Positions 47,661 to 55,456 are shown, counted from the stretch's first letter. The stretch: 64,000 bases of DNA from Microbacterium hydrothermale (GCF_004854025.1 NZ_STGM01000001.1:310001-374000); one strand, 5' to 3'. The notes: generated from the letters alone by a model not told the origin. Numbers and translations are program-made.

Positions 47661-48875
47661 TTACCTTCTCTCCGGCCTGCGACGGAGAAGGCCGATCCCG
47701 CACCCGAGGGTGAGAAGACCCGCGACGAGAAGGGCCGTCGACGGAGCTGCCGCGGCGCCGGTCAGGGGCAGGACGCCGTCCGGATCCCACCCCGGTTCGC
47801 CCTCGCCGACGGCCTGCGTCAGACGGACAGAAGGAGTGACCAGAGCCTCGCCCCGGCGCGAGGCGTTGGGGGCTCGGGGGTCCAGTCTCAGAGCAACGTC
47901 GACGCGGAGCGTCGCACCGGGGGCGATCGGATCGCTCACCCACTCGCCACCCGGGTCCACCGCTGCGTCATCAACGACGAGCCGGACATCCTCTGCCAGC
48001 TCACGATCCGTCGGGGCCTCGCCCCGCGGGGCCGCATCGATGAGGATCCCCGCGCGCGCGGCATCCGTGCTCCCGTTGCGGATCCACAGGACCGACGCGA
48101 CGGACCCGCCCGGGACGAGCGGCGCATCGGAGCGGAACAGCGACACGGCACCGTCGGGGGTGAACGTCTTCCCGTCGACGCTGAGCAGCAGCCGCGCGTC
48201 CGCCGCGCCGGTCGTCGCCTCGGCGGGAGCGGGAGAGCCCACGGATGCCGCGATGCCGACCACGAGCACGACGACGAGGCCGAAGGTGGTCGGGCGACGT
48301 CGCCGCGACCGGCTCGATCGGGCGAGATCGAGGATGAGCAGCGCTCCGCCGTATCCGACGATGAGCACTCCCGCCGACGCGATCACCGCGCCGCGGGCCT
48401 GCCCCCCGAACAGTGCCGCCGGGTACCCGAAGTACGGGATCGCGAGGACGACGGAGCCGCGGAGCTGTTCCCGTTGCACCGGGGGATCGTCGAGGTCGTT
48501 CGCATCCCCCCGGGTGATGAGCAGTCGATCGCCTCCAGTACTCGACGTCGTCCCCACCACGCGGTGGGTGACCACGGCGGGATCGCCGGATCGGATCTGG
48601 TAGGTCACGACGTCACCGACGCGCACCTCGTCGAACGCGACCGGCTTGACCGCGATGAGGCTGCCCGGCGGCATCCCCGGTCGCATGCTCCCGGTCAGGA
48701 TCGTGTACGTCTGCGCGCCGAGGAGCAGGGGCACCACCACGGTGAGGAACGCGAAGGTCGACACGACGACGAGGACCGCCGTCGCCAGGGCGCTCCGCGC
48801 CCGCCGCCACCCCCGGTGCGGGTGCGCGACGGTGCCAGGGCGTCGGCCGCGTCGGAGGCCTACCCCGACTGGCAT
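47661..48875 (-). CDS. SipW-type signal peptidase I fused to an LPxTG-anchored surface domain
   Basis: 404 residues in three parts. Residues 29-52 form a membrane anchor; residues 55-160 are an ER-type (S26B) signal peptidase with Ser63 in T-G-S-M-R-P, His104 in V-T-H-R-V-V and Asp124 in T-R-G-D-A-N-D, the Ser-His-Asp set of SipW instead of Ser-Lys. A second helix spans 163-184. Then a basic stretch, a hydrophobic run (199-213) and A-P-A-E-A (216-220) read like a Sec signal peptide, followed by a beta-rich domain to about 365, L-P-L-T-G at 369-373, a hydrophobic segment and R-R-R-P-E-R-R, a sortase sorting signal. It is last in a four-gene operon whose other products have SipW-type signals. 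It overlaps the previous gene by 16 bases. Confidence 0.9.
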   Translation of the reverse strand: MPVGVGLRRGRRPGTVAHPHRGWRRARSALATAVLVVVSTFAFLTVVVPLLLGAQTYTILTGSMRPGMPPGSLIAVKPVAFDEVRVGDVVTYQIRSGDPAVVTHRVVGTTSSTGGDRLLITRGDANDLDDPPVQREQLRGSVVLAIPYFGYPAALFGGQARGAVIASAGVLIVGYGGALLILDLARSSRSRRRRPTTFGLVVVLVVGIAASVGSPAPAEATTGAADARLLLSVDGKTFTPDGAVSLFRSDAPLVPGGSVASVLWIRNGSTDAARAGILIDAAPRGEAPTDRELAEDVRLVVDDAAVDPGGEWVSDPIAPGATLRVDVALRLDPRAPNASRRGEALVTPSVRLTQAVGEGEPGWDPDGVLPLTGAAAAPSTALLVAGLLTLGCGIGLLRRRPERR

Positions 48876-49360
48876 TTCAGTCCTCCCGACAGTGCGGCCA
48901 GCAGACTTCCGGCGAGCACGATGTTCTGACGGGCGCTGGGCGACGAACTCCAGTCCTGGTTGACCGCAGTGACCGTGACGTACACCGATCCGCCCGCGAG
49001 CAGGTTTCCGAGCACCAGCAGCAGCAGGTTGTTCAGGGTCGACCCCGTCACGTCGTAGCTGGTTTCGGGCTGGTTCGTCGCGAGCGTTGCGGTCGAAGTG
49101 TTGACGGTGTTGGCGAGGACGACGCGATAACCCGTCGCCCCGTCCACCGCCGGCCACGAGATGCGGGCGGCCGGCGGCGACGACGTCGTGGTCTGACACG
49201 TGGCTGCGGGGGCGGTCAGCGAGCCGGCGGAGAGGGTGAACGACGGCGCCGGGACGGACACCTGCCACGCCGCTGCGGCAGGACCGGTCCCGGGAACGAC
49301 GATGACGGCGATCAGCGCGAGCACGGCGAGGAGGAGAGAGCCCCGCCCGCGCCGGTTCAC
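48860..49360 (-). CDS. secreted protein with fibronectin type III-like domain
   Basis: 166 residues. A signal-like start (R-R-G-R-G then a hydrophobic run to about residue 30) leads into P-A-A-A-A-W-Q-V and a beta domain with I-S-W-P-A-V-D-G-A-T-G-Y-R-V, the fibronectin type III pattern. Two cysteines, in A-A-T-C-Q-T and in L-K-C-Q-S-G at the end, may form a disulfide. The GTG overlaps the preceding gene by 4 bases. Probably exported and cleaved by the SipW-type peptidase of this operon, or by the housekeeping enzyme. Confidence 0.78.
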   Translation of the reverse strand: MNRRGRGSLLLAVLALIAVIVVPGTGPAAAAWQVSVPAPSFTLSAGSLTAPAATCQTTTSSPPAARISWPAVDGATGYRVVLANTVNTSTATLATNQPETSYDVTGSTLNNLLLLVLGNLLAGGSVYVTVTAVNQDWSSSPSARQNIVLAGSLLAALSGGLKCQSG

Positions 49361-49881
49361 GACACCACCTGGTCGGCCGTCACGGTGATCGTCGGCGCGA
49401 CCGCCTTGCCCTGCACCGACGGCGGCGCCGTCGTCGCCAGGGTCACCCGCAGGCAGAGGTCGACGCTCTGCCCGGGGGACAGGCCTCCGGCGGGGGAGTA
49501 CCCGGTGGGGCCGAGCGGGGTGCCCGATCCGCAGGCCCCGACGTAGACCTGGGTCGTGACGTAGGGAGCGAGATCGGCCGAGACGGCGGGGGAGGCGCTC
49601 AGGCGCCAGCGAAGTGTCGTCCCGCCGGCCGCGGTCTCGGTGACGCGCAGCGTCGCCGTATCGCTCACGCGTCCGGGATACAGCGGCTTCCACGCCGTCC
49701 ACGCACCGACCCATTCCGTCGACAGGTCGAAGGACCCCGCGGTGAGGGCGCCCGCCGCGAGCGCCGTGCGACTCTGCCAGAGGGCGTGTGCCGTCGACGT
49801 TCCGAAGACGACGAGCCCGGCGACCGTCAGCGCGGCGGCCCACTGCAGCCGTCGCGAGACGGCGTCGGCTCGCGTGCGCAC
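49357..49881 (-). CDS. secreted protein with SipW-type signal peptide
   Basis: 174 residues from GTG 49881. The start is basic; a hydrophobic run (about 13-32) leads to S-T-A-H-A-L-W-Q-S-R-T-A-L-A-A-G-A-L-T-A-G-S-F-D-L, the layout of TasA-family proteins (a short hydrophobic segment, A-x-W/F, then a T-A-G-x-x-D-L strand). The rest is beta-rich with two cysteines (G-A-C-G-S-G and D-L-C-L-R-V) that may pair. It lies 10 bases after the TasA-like gene. It may be a minor or anchoring subunit of a fibre, as TapA is in Bacillus; that is inference. Confidence 0.8.
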   Translation of the reverse strand: MRTRADAVSRRLQWAAALTVAGLVVFGTSTAHALWQSRTALAAGALTAGSFDLSTEWVGAWTAWKPLYPGRVSDTATLRVTETAAGGTTLRWRLSASPAVSADLAPYVTTQVYVGACGSGTPLGPTGYSPAGGLSPGQSVDLCLRVTLATTAPPSVQGKAVAPTITVTADQVVS

Positions 49882-49891
49882 GGGACGCGCG

Positions 49892-50488
49892 TCAGCTGGA
49901 TGCCTGCGTGAGCGTGAACGCGATGTCGTTAAGGTTGACGCTCTGCGTCGCCCCCGCGCGCCCGGTCGTACCGGGCTTGAAGGTGACCGTGAGGGTCGCC
50001 GTCGCCGCACCGCTGTTGGCGGAGGTCAGCCGGTAGGTGTTGGCGCTGGTGGCGGTGCCGTAGCTGGCGACCGACAGCACGACGTCGAGGTTGCTGCCCA
50101 GCGCACCGGACGTGAAGGTCGAGCCCACCTCGGCCTTGAGATCGGCGGCGATCGTGTTGCCCACGAGGGTCACATCGATCGGCTGCGTCAGCGTCAGAAC
50201 GTCTCCCGGCACGATCTTGACCGTCGTGAGGTTGGCGACCGGCTGCGCCGTTCCGAGCACGCCCTTGAGGGTCCAGGTGCCCGCCCCGAGCGAGAGGTTC
50301 AGATCGCCGGCGGTGACGGGGCCCGCGGTGAGGGCCGTCTGCGTGGACCAGTAGGCGTACGAGCCTCCTCCCACCGAGAGCAGGGCCGCTCCGACGGTGA
50401 TGATCGCGATCGCCGTCTTGCGTCGATGGCGGCGGACGGGGCGCTGTGCGAGAGAGGCACGGGTGGCGGGTGCTGTTTCGACTGACAT
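49892..50488 (-). CDS. TasA-like protein with SipW-type signal peptide
   Basis: 198 residues. A basic N-terminal region (R-R-H-R-R-K, residues 19-24) and a hydrophobic run lead to S-V-G-G-G-S-Y-A-Y-W-S-T-Q-T-A-L and T-A-G-D-L-N-L-S-L, which closely parallels the start of Bacillus TasA/CalY (G-G-G-T-W-A-A-F then T-L-D-L-S). The mature part is beta-rich, Thr/Ser/Ala-rich and has no cysteine, suiting a fibre-forming surface protein. CCAGGAG stands 6 bases before the ATG. First gene of the operon with the SipW-type peptidase. Confidence 0.88.
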   Translation of the reverse strand: MSVETAPATRASLAQRPVRRHRRKTAIAIITVGAALLSVGGGSYAYWSTQTALTAGPVTAGDLNLSLGAGTWTLKGVLGTAQPVANLTTVKIVPGDVLTLTQPIDVTLVGNTIAADLKAEVGSTFTSGALGSNLDVVLSVASYGTATSANTYRLTSANSGAATATLTVTFKPGTTGRAGATQSVNLNDIAFTLTQASS

Positions 50489-50635
50489 GCTGACTCCTGG
50501 GACACGGCGACGGTGTTGCGACCGAAGCTAGAGCGGCGCACTCCCCGGACCGCTACCGAATCGACGGCCGGGGCTACGGCTGTCCGCCGGGCTCAGTAGT
50601 CGCCAGTAGTGCCCCGGTGCGGATAGCCTCGCCGC

Positions 50636-51172
50636 ATGACGATCGCGCCCGACGCCTCCCTCCTCGCCCTCGAGGGCGCCGCGCCCTCTGTGCACGACAC
50701 CGCGTTCGTGGCATCCGGGGCCCGTGTCGTCGGTGACGTGCGGCTCGAGGAGGGCGCGAGCGTCTGGTATAACGCCGTGCTGCGCGGCGACAGCGCGTCG
50801 ATCGTAGTCGGGGCGCGCAGCAACCTGCAGGACAACGTCTCGGTGCACGTCGACGCCGGTCACGGCGTCGTGATCGGAACCGACGTCTCGGTGGGGCACA
50901 ACGCCGTCGTGCACGGGTGCGAGATCGGCGACGGGTCGCTCATCGGCATGGGGAGCGTCGTGCTGTCGGGGGCGCGGATCGGGGCGGGATGCCTGGTCGC
51001 CGGGGGAGCGGTGGTGCTCGAGGGGACCGTGGTGCCCGACGGTTCGCTCGTCGCGGGCGTGCCGGCGAAGGTGCGCCGCGCGCTCACCGATGACGAACGC
51101 GCGGGACTCCTCCGCAACGCGCAGACGTACCTGCGGCACACGACGCGCCACGCCGACGCGCGGCGCGTGTGA
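50636..51172 (+). CDS. gamma carbonic anhydrase family protein
   Basis: 178 residues. A left-handed beta-helix of hexapeptide repeats (V-V-G-D-V-R-L, S-V-W-Y-N-A-V-L-R-G-D) with histidines in V-H-V-D-A-G-H-G-V and V-G-H-N-A-V-V-H-G-C, the zinc ligands of gamma carbonic anhydrases. Actual carbonic anhydrase activity in this subgroup is often unproven. TAGCCT (50624-50629) with a 6-base gap precedes the ATG (leaderless). Confidence 0.92.
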   Translation: MTIAPDASLLALEGAAPSVHDTAFVASGARVVGDVRLEEGASVWYNAVLRGDSASIVVGARSNLQDNVSVHVDAGHGVVIGTDVSVGHNAVVHGCEIGDGSLIGMGSVVLSGARIGAGCLVAGGAVVLEGTVVPDGSLVAGVPAKVRRALTDDERAGLLRNAQTYLRHTTRHADARRV

Positions 51173-51274
51173 GGGCGACCGCGGGACCGTCCTTTCGGGA
51201 CGCTCCGCGCAGCGCCCGCGACGTCGCGCCTTCGCTCCTCGTCCGCTCCCGCAGGTCGTGCCTAGGGTGGAGCG

Positions 51275-51439
51275 ATGGTCATCACCACCCTTCGGCTCGG
51301 CGAGGTTCGACGTCACCGACGTGGGCCGCGGCAGGGCACCGTGGGGTGCCACCCCGGGCAGGCGGCATCCGTCGCGGGTGGGAACGTCGACCTGAACGAT
51401 TTCTTCCGCCGGCCTCCGGGTCGGCGCGACGCCCCGTGA
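51275..51439 (+). CDS. short leaderless ORF upstream of the SdpI gene
   Basis: 54 codons from an ATG that stands 6 bases after TAGGGT (51263-51268), the leaderless arrangement seen at many genes here. The product is basic (V-R-R-H-R-R) and Gly/Pro-rich, unlike a folded domain, and another frame of the same bases reads more like protein (F-D-V-T-D-V). It could be a regulatory upstream ORF, a decayed gene or chance. The SdpI gene follows 14 bases later. Confidence 0.3.
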   Translation: MVITTLRLGEVRRHRRGPRQGTVGCHPGQAASVAGGNVDLNDFFRRPPGRRDAP

Positions 51440-51453
51440 TCGGAGGACAACCC

Positions 51454-51813
51454 ATGCTCGTCGCCCTCAGTACCGCCGTCCCCCTGCTCGTCGCGGGAGC
51501 GGTGATCGTGTGGATCGCCGCCCGATCCGCGAGCGGCTCACTCTCCCGCAACTCCTGGATCGGCATCCGCACCACGGCCACGCTCCGCGGAGACGAGGAG
51601 TGGCGGACCGGTCACGCCGCCGCCGTCGTGCCGATGTACGCCGGAGGCATCGGTCTCATGGCCTCAGCCGCCGCGGCGGTGTTCGCCGGCGAGGACGGCG
51701 CGGTGTGGGCCGCGATGATCGGCTGCGCCTGGGTCGTGGTGTGCCTGCTGATCGCCACGGTCGTCGCCGGCCGTGCGGTCGCCCGGATGGATGCCGATCA
51801 CCCGGCGTCCTGA
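51454..51813 (+). CDS. SdpI family membrane protein
   Basis: 119 residues with three membrane segments. After the first helix, S-R-N-S-W-I-G-I-R-T-T-A-T-L-R-G-D-E-E-W-R-T-G-H matches the SdpI/YhfL motif (R-N-x-x-x-G-I-R-T, then W and H). SdpI in Bacillus gives immunity to the SdpC toxin, but most homologues are orphans, and no toxin gene is adjacent. CGGAGGAC lies 5 bases before the ATG. Convergent with the WXG100 cluster. Confidence 0.85.
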   Translation: MLVALSTAVPLLVAGAVIVWIAARSASGSLSRNSWIGIRTTATLRGDEEWRTGHAAAVVPMYAGGIGLMASAAAAVFAGEDGAVWAAMIGCAWVVVCLLIATVVAGRAVARMDADHPAS

Positions 51814-51863
51814 CGCTCCCCTCGCTCGATGAGGGGAGCGGCGCCGTGGTCAGCGCGACGAGC

Positions 51864-52691
51864 TCAGGTCAGACGCGCGACGGGCCACCGGCCGAAATCG
51901 GTGCCGGTGACGTTCGACGCGTTGGACTTGAACGTCTCGATCTGCGTGTTCGACTCCCGCGTGAAGTCGTAGATCGTCTGGGCGGTGTCGAGGATGAGCT
52001 GGAGGATCGTCGAGATCGCCTCGGCGATGGGCGTGGCCAGGTCGACCCACTTCAGCGGGTTGCCGGTGATGAACGCCGCGGCCTTCGGGAGCGCCTCGAT
52101 GACGAACTTGGCGACGTTGACGGCGAGCTGATACCAGAGATCGATGATCCGCGTCGCGTGATCGCGGAGGAACGTGCGCATGTTGTCGACGTGCGGGACG
52201 AGACCCTCGAGGGCTCCGCGCTGACCGGCGGGCACGTTGGCGTACAACCGACCCATGTCATCGGTCCACGACGAGGTCGCGTAGAACCGGTCGTCGCCGA
52301 TGGCGGCGACGACTCCGGTGAGCGCCGTGTTGACCGCGTCCCACTGGTCGGCCATGCTGCGCATCGCGAACGGGTTGCCGGGGCTGAGCAGCTTGGCGAG
52401 CTCCGTGAGCACGGCCTCCAGGCTCGAGGCCGCCTCATCGAGGATGCGACGCACCTCCGGCTTGTTCATGAGGATGCTCTCGAGCTCCTTCCACGCGAAG
52501 TAGAACCCCGCGACGGGGAAGACCGTGGTGAGCAGGGCCTGACCGAGACGTTCCCAGCCGGAGGGCTCGTGCACGGAGTCGACTTTGGCGCGGCATTCGT
52601 CGACCTTGTCCTGCGTCTGGTGCACGGTGGGCCGCAGCTGCGCGGTCATCTCTTCGAGCTGACCCTGATCAGCGGGGGTGGAGAGGGACAC
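51864..52691 (-). CDS. helical protein of the WXG100/type VII-like cluster
   Basis: 275 residues, mostly helical. A T-x-Q-L-R-P-T-V-H-Q-T-Q-D-K-V coiled start is followed by a hydrophobic stretch L-L-T-T-V-F-P-V-A-G-F-Y-F-A-W-K, then long amphipathic helices with M-A-D-Q-W-D-A-V-N-T-A-L, and a second hydrophobic part near residue 200. The GTG has CTAGGAG upstream. Neighbours are an EspC-like and a WXG100 protein, so it may be a secreted or pore-related effector or a partner of them. I do not recognise a family. Confidence 0.7.
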   Translation of the reverse strand: MSLSTPADQGQLEEMTAQLRPTVHQTQDKVDECRAKVDSVHEPSGWERLGQALLTTVFPVAGFYFAWKELESILMNKPEVRRILDEAASSLEAVLTELAKLLSPGNPFAMRSMADQWDAVNTALTGVVAAIGDDRFYATSSWTDDMGRLYANVPAGQRGALEGLVPHVDNMRTFLRDHATRIIDLWYQLAVNVAKFVIEALPKAAAFITGNPLKWVDLATPIAEAISTILQLILDTAQTIYDFTRESNTQIETFKSNASNVTGTDFGRWPVARLT

Positions 52692-52720
52692 GGGGCTCCT
52701 AGGGGGGGGGGATGAGGGGC

Positions 52721-53017
52721 TCAGCGACCGGCGACGGAGTCGGCCGCGGTCATGTTGGTGGCGGTGTCGCGCAACGCCTGAGCGATGCGGGCCGTCTCGG
52801 TGGCACCCCCGCGGAGCAGTTCGAGGATCTGCGCGTGGGTGGAGTTGTACGACGAGGTCGCGCCCAGGGCGTAGGTGAGGCCGTCCATCACGAAATCCTG
52901 CAACGCGAGGGTCTCGATGGTCGACACGGCGCTGGTGAACTGCCCGGCGATGTCGTCCCATCTCTGCGCGTCGGCCGTCAGATCGGAGACGACGAGGTCG
53001 ATGTTCTGGTCAACCAT
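52721..53017 (-). CDS. ESX-1 EspC/WXG100-like small helical protein
   Basis: 98 residues, two long helices separated near residue 48, lacking a WxG turn but with D-L-T-A-D-A-Q-R-W-D-D-I-A-G-Q-F at the start, reminiscent of EspC-type proteins (small helical partners of type VII substrates). GAGAGGAA precedes the ATG. It lies in a five-gene minus-strand series. The assignment is from shape and context. Confidence 0.68.
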   Translation of the reverse strand: MVDQNIDLVVSDLTADAQRWDDIAGQFTSAVSTIETLALQDFVMDGLTYALGATSSYNSTHAQILELLRGGATETARIAQALRDTATNMTAADSVAGR

Positions 53018-53027
53018 GGGGTTCCTC

Positions 53028-53648
53028 TCAGCTCCGTCGGGAGGTCGCCGACACGGGTGTGGTCAGCTGACGGAATTCGGCGATGGCGGGGAATCGTCTG
53101 TCCATCTCGCGCGCCACGTCGGCGCCCGAATGGATGGCCTTGTTCATCGGTTCCACGAGGACCGCGGCGACGTGCGAACCGCTGTGGGCGGTGAGCCACT
53201 GCTCCTCGAGGGTGATCGATCCGAGCGACGAACCCCACGCGGCGACGGTGACGTAACCTCTCTCGTCCCGGAACTCCCGGGGCTCTCGGAGCGCCTCCAC
53301 GTAGGACTCGGCGTAGTCGGACTGCACGGCGAAGACCTCGAGCAGCAGGGCGACGGGAACGTTGCGCGCGTCGTCCACCGACACCAGCTCGGGCCGGGAA
53401 GAGGTGGTCTCATCGGCGCGGTGAAGGTCGGCCCGGGTCGCCTCGGCGCTGTTGTAGGACGCCGCGATCCATCTGCCGAGTTCGTCGACGGCGATCTGGG
53501 AACGCCAGTCGTCGGCGATGACCACTTCGCGCACCGAGCCGTCGGGCTCGAGGCACACCCCCACGCGTTCCGTCGGGTCCCAGCCCCAGATCCCGTCGTC
53601 GTCACCGGTGTCGTCTGCGGCGAAATAGCCGTACGGCGATCGCGTCAT
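53028..53648 (-). CDS. YbaB-like domain protein of the type VII-like cluster
   Basis: 206 residues. The N-terminal part (V-G-V-C-L-E-P-D-G-S-V-R-E-V-V-I, then D-E-L-G-R-W-I-A-A-S-Y-N-S-A-E-A) resembles YbaB/EbfC folds found in actinobacterial type VII loci. The second half has Y-V-T-V-A-A-W-G-S-S-L-G-S-I and a short alpha/beta pattern. It may bind DNA or chaperone a partner. Weak assignment. Confidence 0.68.
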   Translation of the reverse strand: MTRSPYGYFAADDTGDDDGIWGWDPTERVGVCLEPDGSVREVVIADDWRSQIAVDELGRWIAASYNSAEATRADLHRADETTSSRPELVSVDDARNVPVALLLEVFAVQSDYAESYVEALREPREFRDERGYVTVAAWGSSLGSITLEEQWLTAHSGSHVAAVLVEPMNKAIHSGADVAREMDRRFPAIAEFRQLTTPVSATSRRS

Positions 53649-53693
53649 CCCGTTCCCTCTCGATGTGTCTGATCCGTCGGCACGAGGCGCGGA

Positions 53694-53987
53694 TCAGCTC
53701 CAGATCTGTGCGTTGCGCTTCTTGGCATCCGCGAAGACGTCCTGCGCGTCGATCGCGCGATCGCGGTTGAGCGCCAGGTAATCGGCGAACTCGGCGAGCT
53801 GGGCGCTCCAGGCGCGCTGGGCCCGGTCGTAGGCGTCGGACGCCTCACCGCTCCAGCGGTCCCTGAGGGTCGCCACCTCGGCGTCGAGCGTGTCGAGAGA
53901 GGAGCGGATGCCGGCGAGTCCGGCCCCGAGCTGATCGATGAGGTGGGACATCCCATCGTGCTGCACCTTGATATGTCCGTCGGTCAT
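53694..53987 (-). CDS. WXG100 family protein
   Basis: 97 residues, the standard length. Two helices flank R-D-R-W-S-G-E-A-S-D-A-Y, the W-x-G hairpin, and the second helix ends with the charged region near A-D-A-K-K-R. Such proteins are substrates and signals of type VII secretion. No EccC, EccB or EccD homologue is encoded in the window, so the machinery must be elsewhere or the protein acts otherwise. The frame is open upstream, but the ATG at 53987 gives the canonical length. Confidence 0.88.
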   Translation of the reverse strand: MTDGHIKVQHDGMSHLIDQLGAGLAGIRSSLDTLDAEVATLRDRWSGEASDAYDRAQRAWSAQLAEFADYLALNRDRAIDAQDVFADAKKRNAQIWS

Positions 53988-54085
53988 GAGGGCCCCCTTC
54001 GACATCACCGCGTCGATCGACGGTAACAAGCGAACGCCGATCAAACCAGTACCGGCCGCAATCTCGGGCGGCGCGCCGGTCTTCC

Positions 54086-54736
54086 TCAGCCCGCGAACTC
54101 GAGGGCGCCGCCCGCGAACGACACGCCCGTGGGCAACGGGGTGTCGGACTCGGGGGCCGTGACGGGGAAGTCGAGTTCGAACGGGCCGACGGCACTCCCG
54201 GCACCCGTGTACGACACGGAGTATCGGCCGGGAAGCAACGAGGTGTAGCTCGCGGCCGTCCCCACTTCGATCTCGAGAGTGTCGGACACGGTGACCCGAC
54301 CGGCGCCGGCGGCCGACCGCAGGATCGTCGGCGTGCCCGACCATCCCGCGATGAGCGGCCGGTCTCCGCCCGCCATGACGAGATCCAGCTCACGGTCGTC
54401 CGACCCCAACCGGTAATCGACCTGGACGTAGACGGTGCCCTGGTTCTCGGTCGCGACCGAGATGCGCGCGTCCTGGGGACGCTCCACGGCCGACGAATAG
54501 AAGTCATCGGTCAACGCGTCGGCGGGAAAGCTCGACCTGTCCGCGAGATACGTCGACGCCTGCTGCGCATCGCCGTTCTGGAGGGCGTTCATGAAGGCGT
54601 CGACGGTCTTGCGTTCGGCGGAGAACTCACCGCCGGCATCGGGTCCTCCGCTGCACGCGACGAGACCGACGACCAGCGGGACGGTCGCCGCCCCCGCCAT
54701 CGCTCGCCACACCGCACGCCGTTTCTGGTTCTGCAT
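54086..54736 (-). CDS. putative lipoprotein heading the type VII-like cluster
   Basis: 216 residues. K-R-R-A-V then a hydrophobic run and V-G-L-V-A-C-S-G-G give a lipoprotein signal. The mature protein has an N-terminal helical NTF2-like part (V-D-A-F-M-N-A-L-Q-N-G-D-A-Q-Q-A) and a beta-rich C-terminus with L-P-G-R-Y-S-V-S-Y. The following gene is the WXG100 gene, 98 bases downstream. Function unknown; a cell-surface partner of the cluster is plausible. Confidence 0.78.
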   Translation of the reverse strand: MQNQKRRAVWRAMAGAATVPLVVGLVACSGGPDAGGEFSAERKTVDAFMNALQNGDAQQASTYLADRSSFPADALTDDFYSSAVERPQDARISVATENQGTVYVQVDYRLGSDDRELDLVMAGGDRPLIAGWSGTPTILRSAAGAGRVTVSDTLEIEVGTAASYTSLLPGRYSVSYTGAGSAVGPFELDFPVTAPESDTPLPTGVSFAGGALEFAG

Positions 54737-54990
54737 TCTCGGCCCCTTTTCCCCTGCACGGAGGCAGTGCGCCCCCCAGCAACGTAGCAAGCGCGCAGAC
54801 CGTCGTCGACGACGCGCGGGATCGGTCTCGGGGCAGGCGCTTCCGACACCGTCGCGCGCGAGACCCGGGAGAAGCCGAACGTGGAACGCCTCCACCCTTC
54901 GACGAGGGGTCACAGGAAACACCCAGGAAGCCCCCGCCGCGCGCTAGGGTCCGATACGTACGTCGTCAAGAGCAGCGTTATGGAGGAGCC

Positions 54991-55329
54991 ATGTCCGTCG
55001 AATACAACCGGCCCACGTCCGGACCCGTCCCCGGCCGCACGCTGGGCATCGTCGCGCTCGTCGTGGCGATCTTCTTCAACGTCATCGGCCTGATCCTGGG
55101 CATCGTCGCCCTCGTGCAGAGTCGCAAAGCAGGGCATAAGAACGGCTTCGCCGTCGCGGCGATCATCGTCGGCGCCGTCCTGACCGTGGTCGGGATCATC
55201 GTGGCGATCGCGGTGATCTCCGCCATCGGCTTCGGTACCGCCGCTTACCAGGCCTGCGAGGCAGCCGGCTTCACCGGCTCCGTCGTGGTGAACGGCACGG
55301 AGGTCGCCTGCAGCTCGATCGGCGGCTGA
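54991..55329 (+). CDS. DUF4190 domain membrane protein
   Basis: 112 residues with two membrane segments. G-I-V-A-L-V-V-A-I-F-F-N-V-I-G-L-I-L-G-I-V-A-L and a following A-G-H-K-N-G-F-A-V-A-A-I-I-V-G match DUF4190. The C-terminus is a short extracellular domain with cysteines in A-C-E-A-A and A-C-S-S-I. GGAGGAG lies 3 bases before the ATG. A TAGGGT hexamer at 54944-54949 could start a leader of about 40 bases. Function unknown. Confidence 0.82.
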   Translation: MSVEYNRPTSGPVPGRTLGIVALVVAIFFNVIGLILGIVALVQSRKAGHKNGFAVAAIIVGAVLTVVGIIVAIAVISAIGFGTAAYQACEAAGFTGSVVVNGTEVACSSIGG

Positions 55330-55340
55330 CCACCGGAGAA

Positions 55341-55379
55341 CGAAGAACGGCCCGTCCTCGGGGGACGGGCCGTTCTTCG
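55341..55379. terminator. bidirectional terminator, DUF4190 gene and tRNA-Gly
   Basis: A perfect 17-bp stem (55341-55357 with 55363-55379) with a 5-base loop follows the DUF4190 gene and ends 4 bases before the 3' end of the convergent tRNA-Gly. Confidence 0.82.
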
Positions 55380-55382
55380 TGA

Positions 55383-55456
55383 TGGAGGGGCTGACGAGAA
55401 TCGAACTCGCATCATCTGTTTGGAAGACAGAGGCTTTACCACTAAGCTACAGCCCC
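55383..55456 (-). tRNA. tRNA-Gly (TCC)
   Basis: Acceptor GGGGCTG/CAGCCCC, anticodon stem TCTGT/ACAGA with loop CTTCCAA and anticodon TCC. CCA is encoded at 55383-55385. Confidence 0.96.

Noticed and set aside
48860..49843. 327-codon form of the fibronectin-like gene
   Set aside because: The upstream half is in another frame of the neighbouring SipW-signal gene; GTG 49360 gives a proper signal peptide and a 4-base overlap.
51454..54736. SdpI as immunity partner of the WXG100 cluster
   Set aside because: The genes are convergent and separately transcribed, and SdpI homologues are widespread orphans; kept only as a remark.
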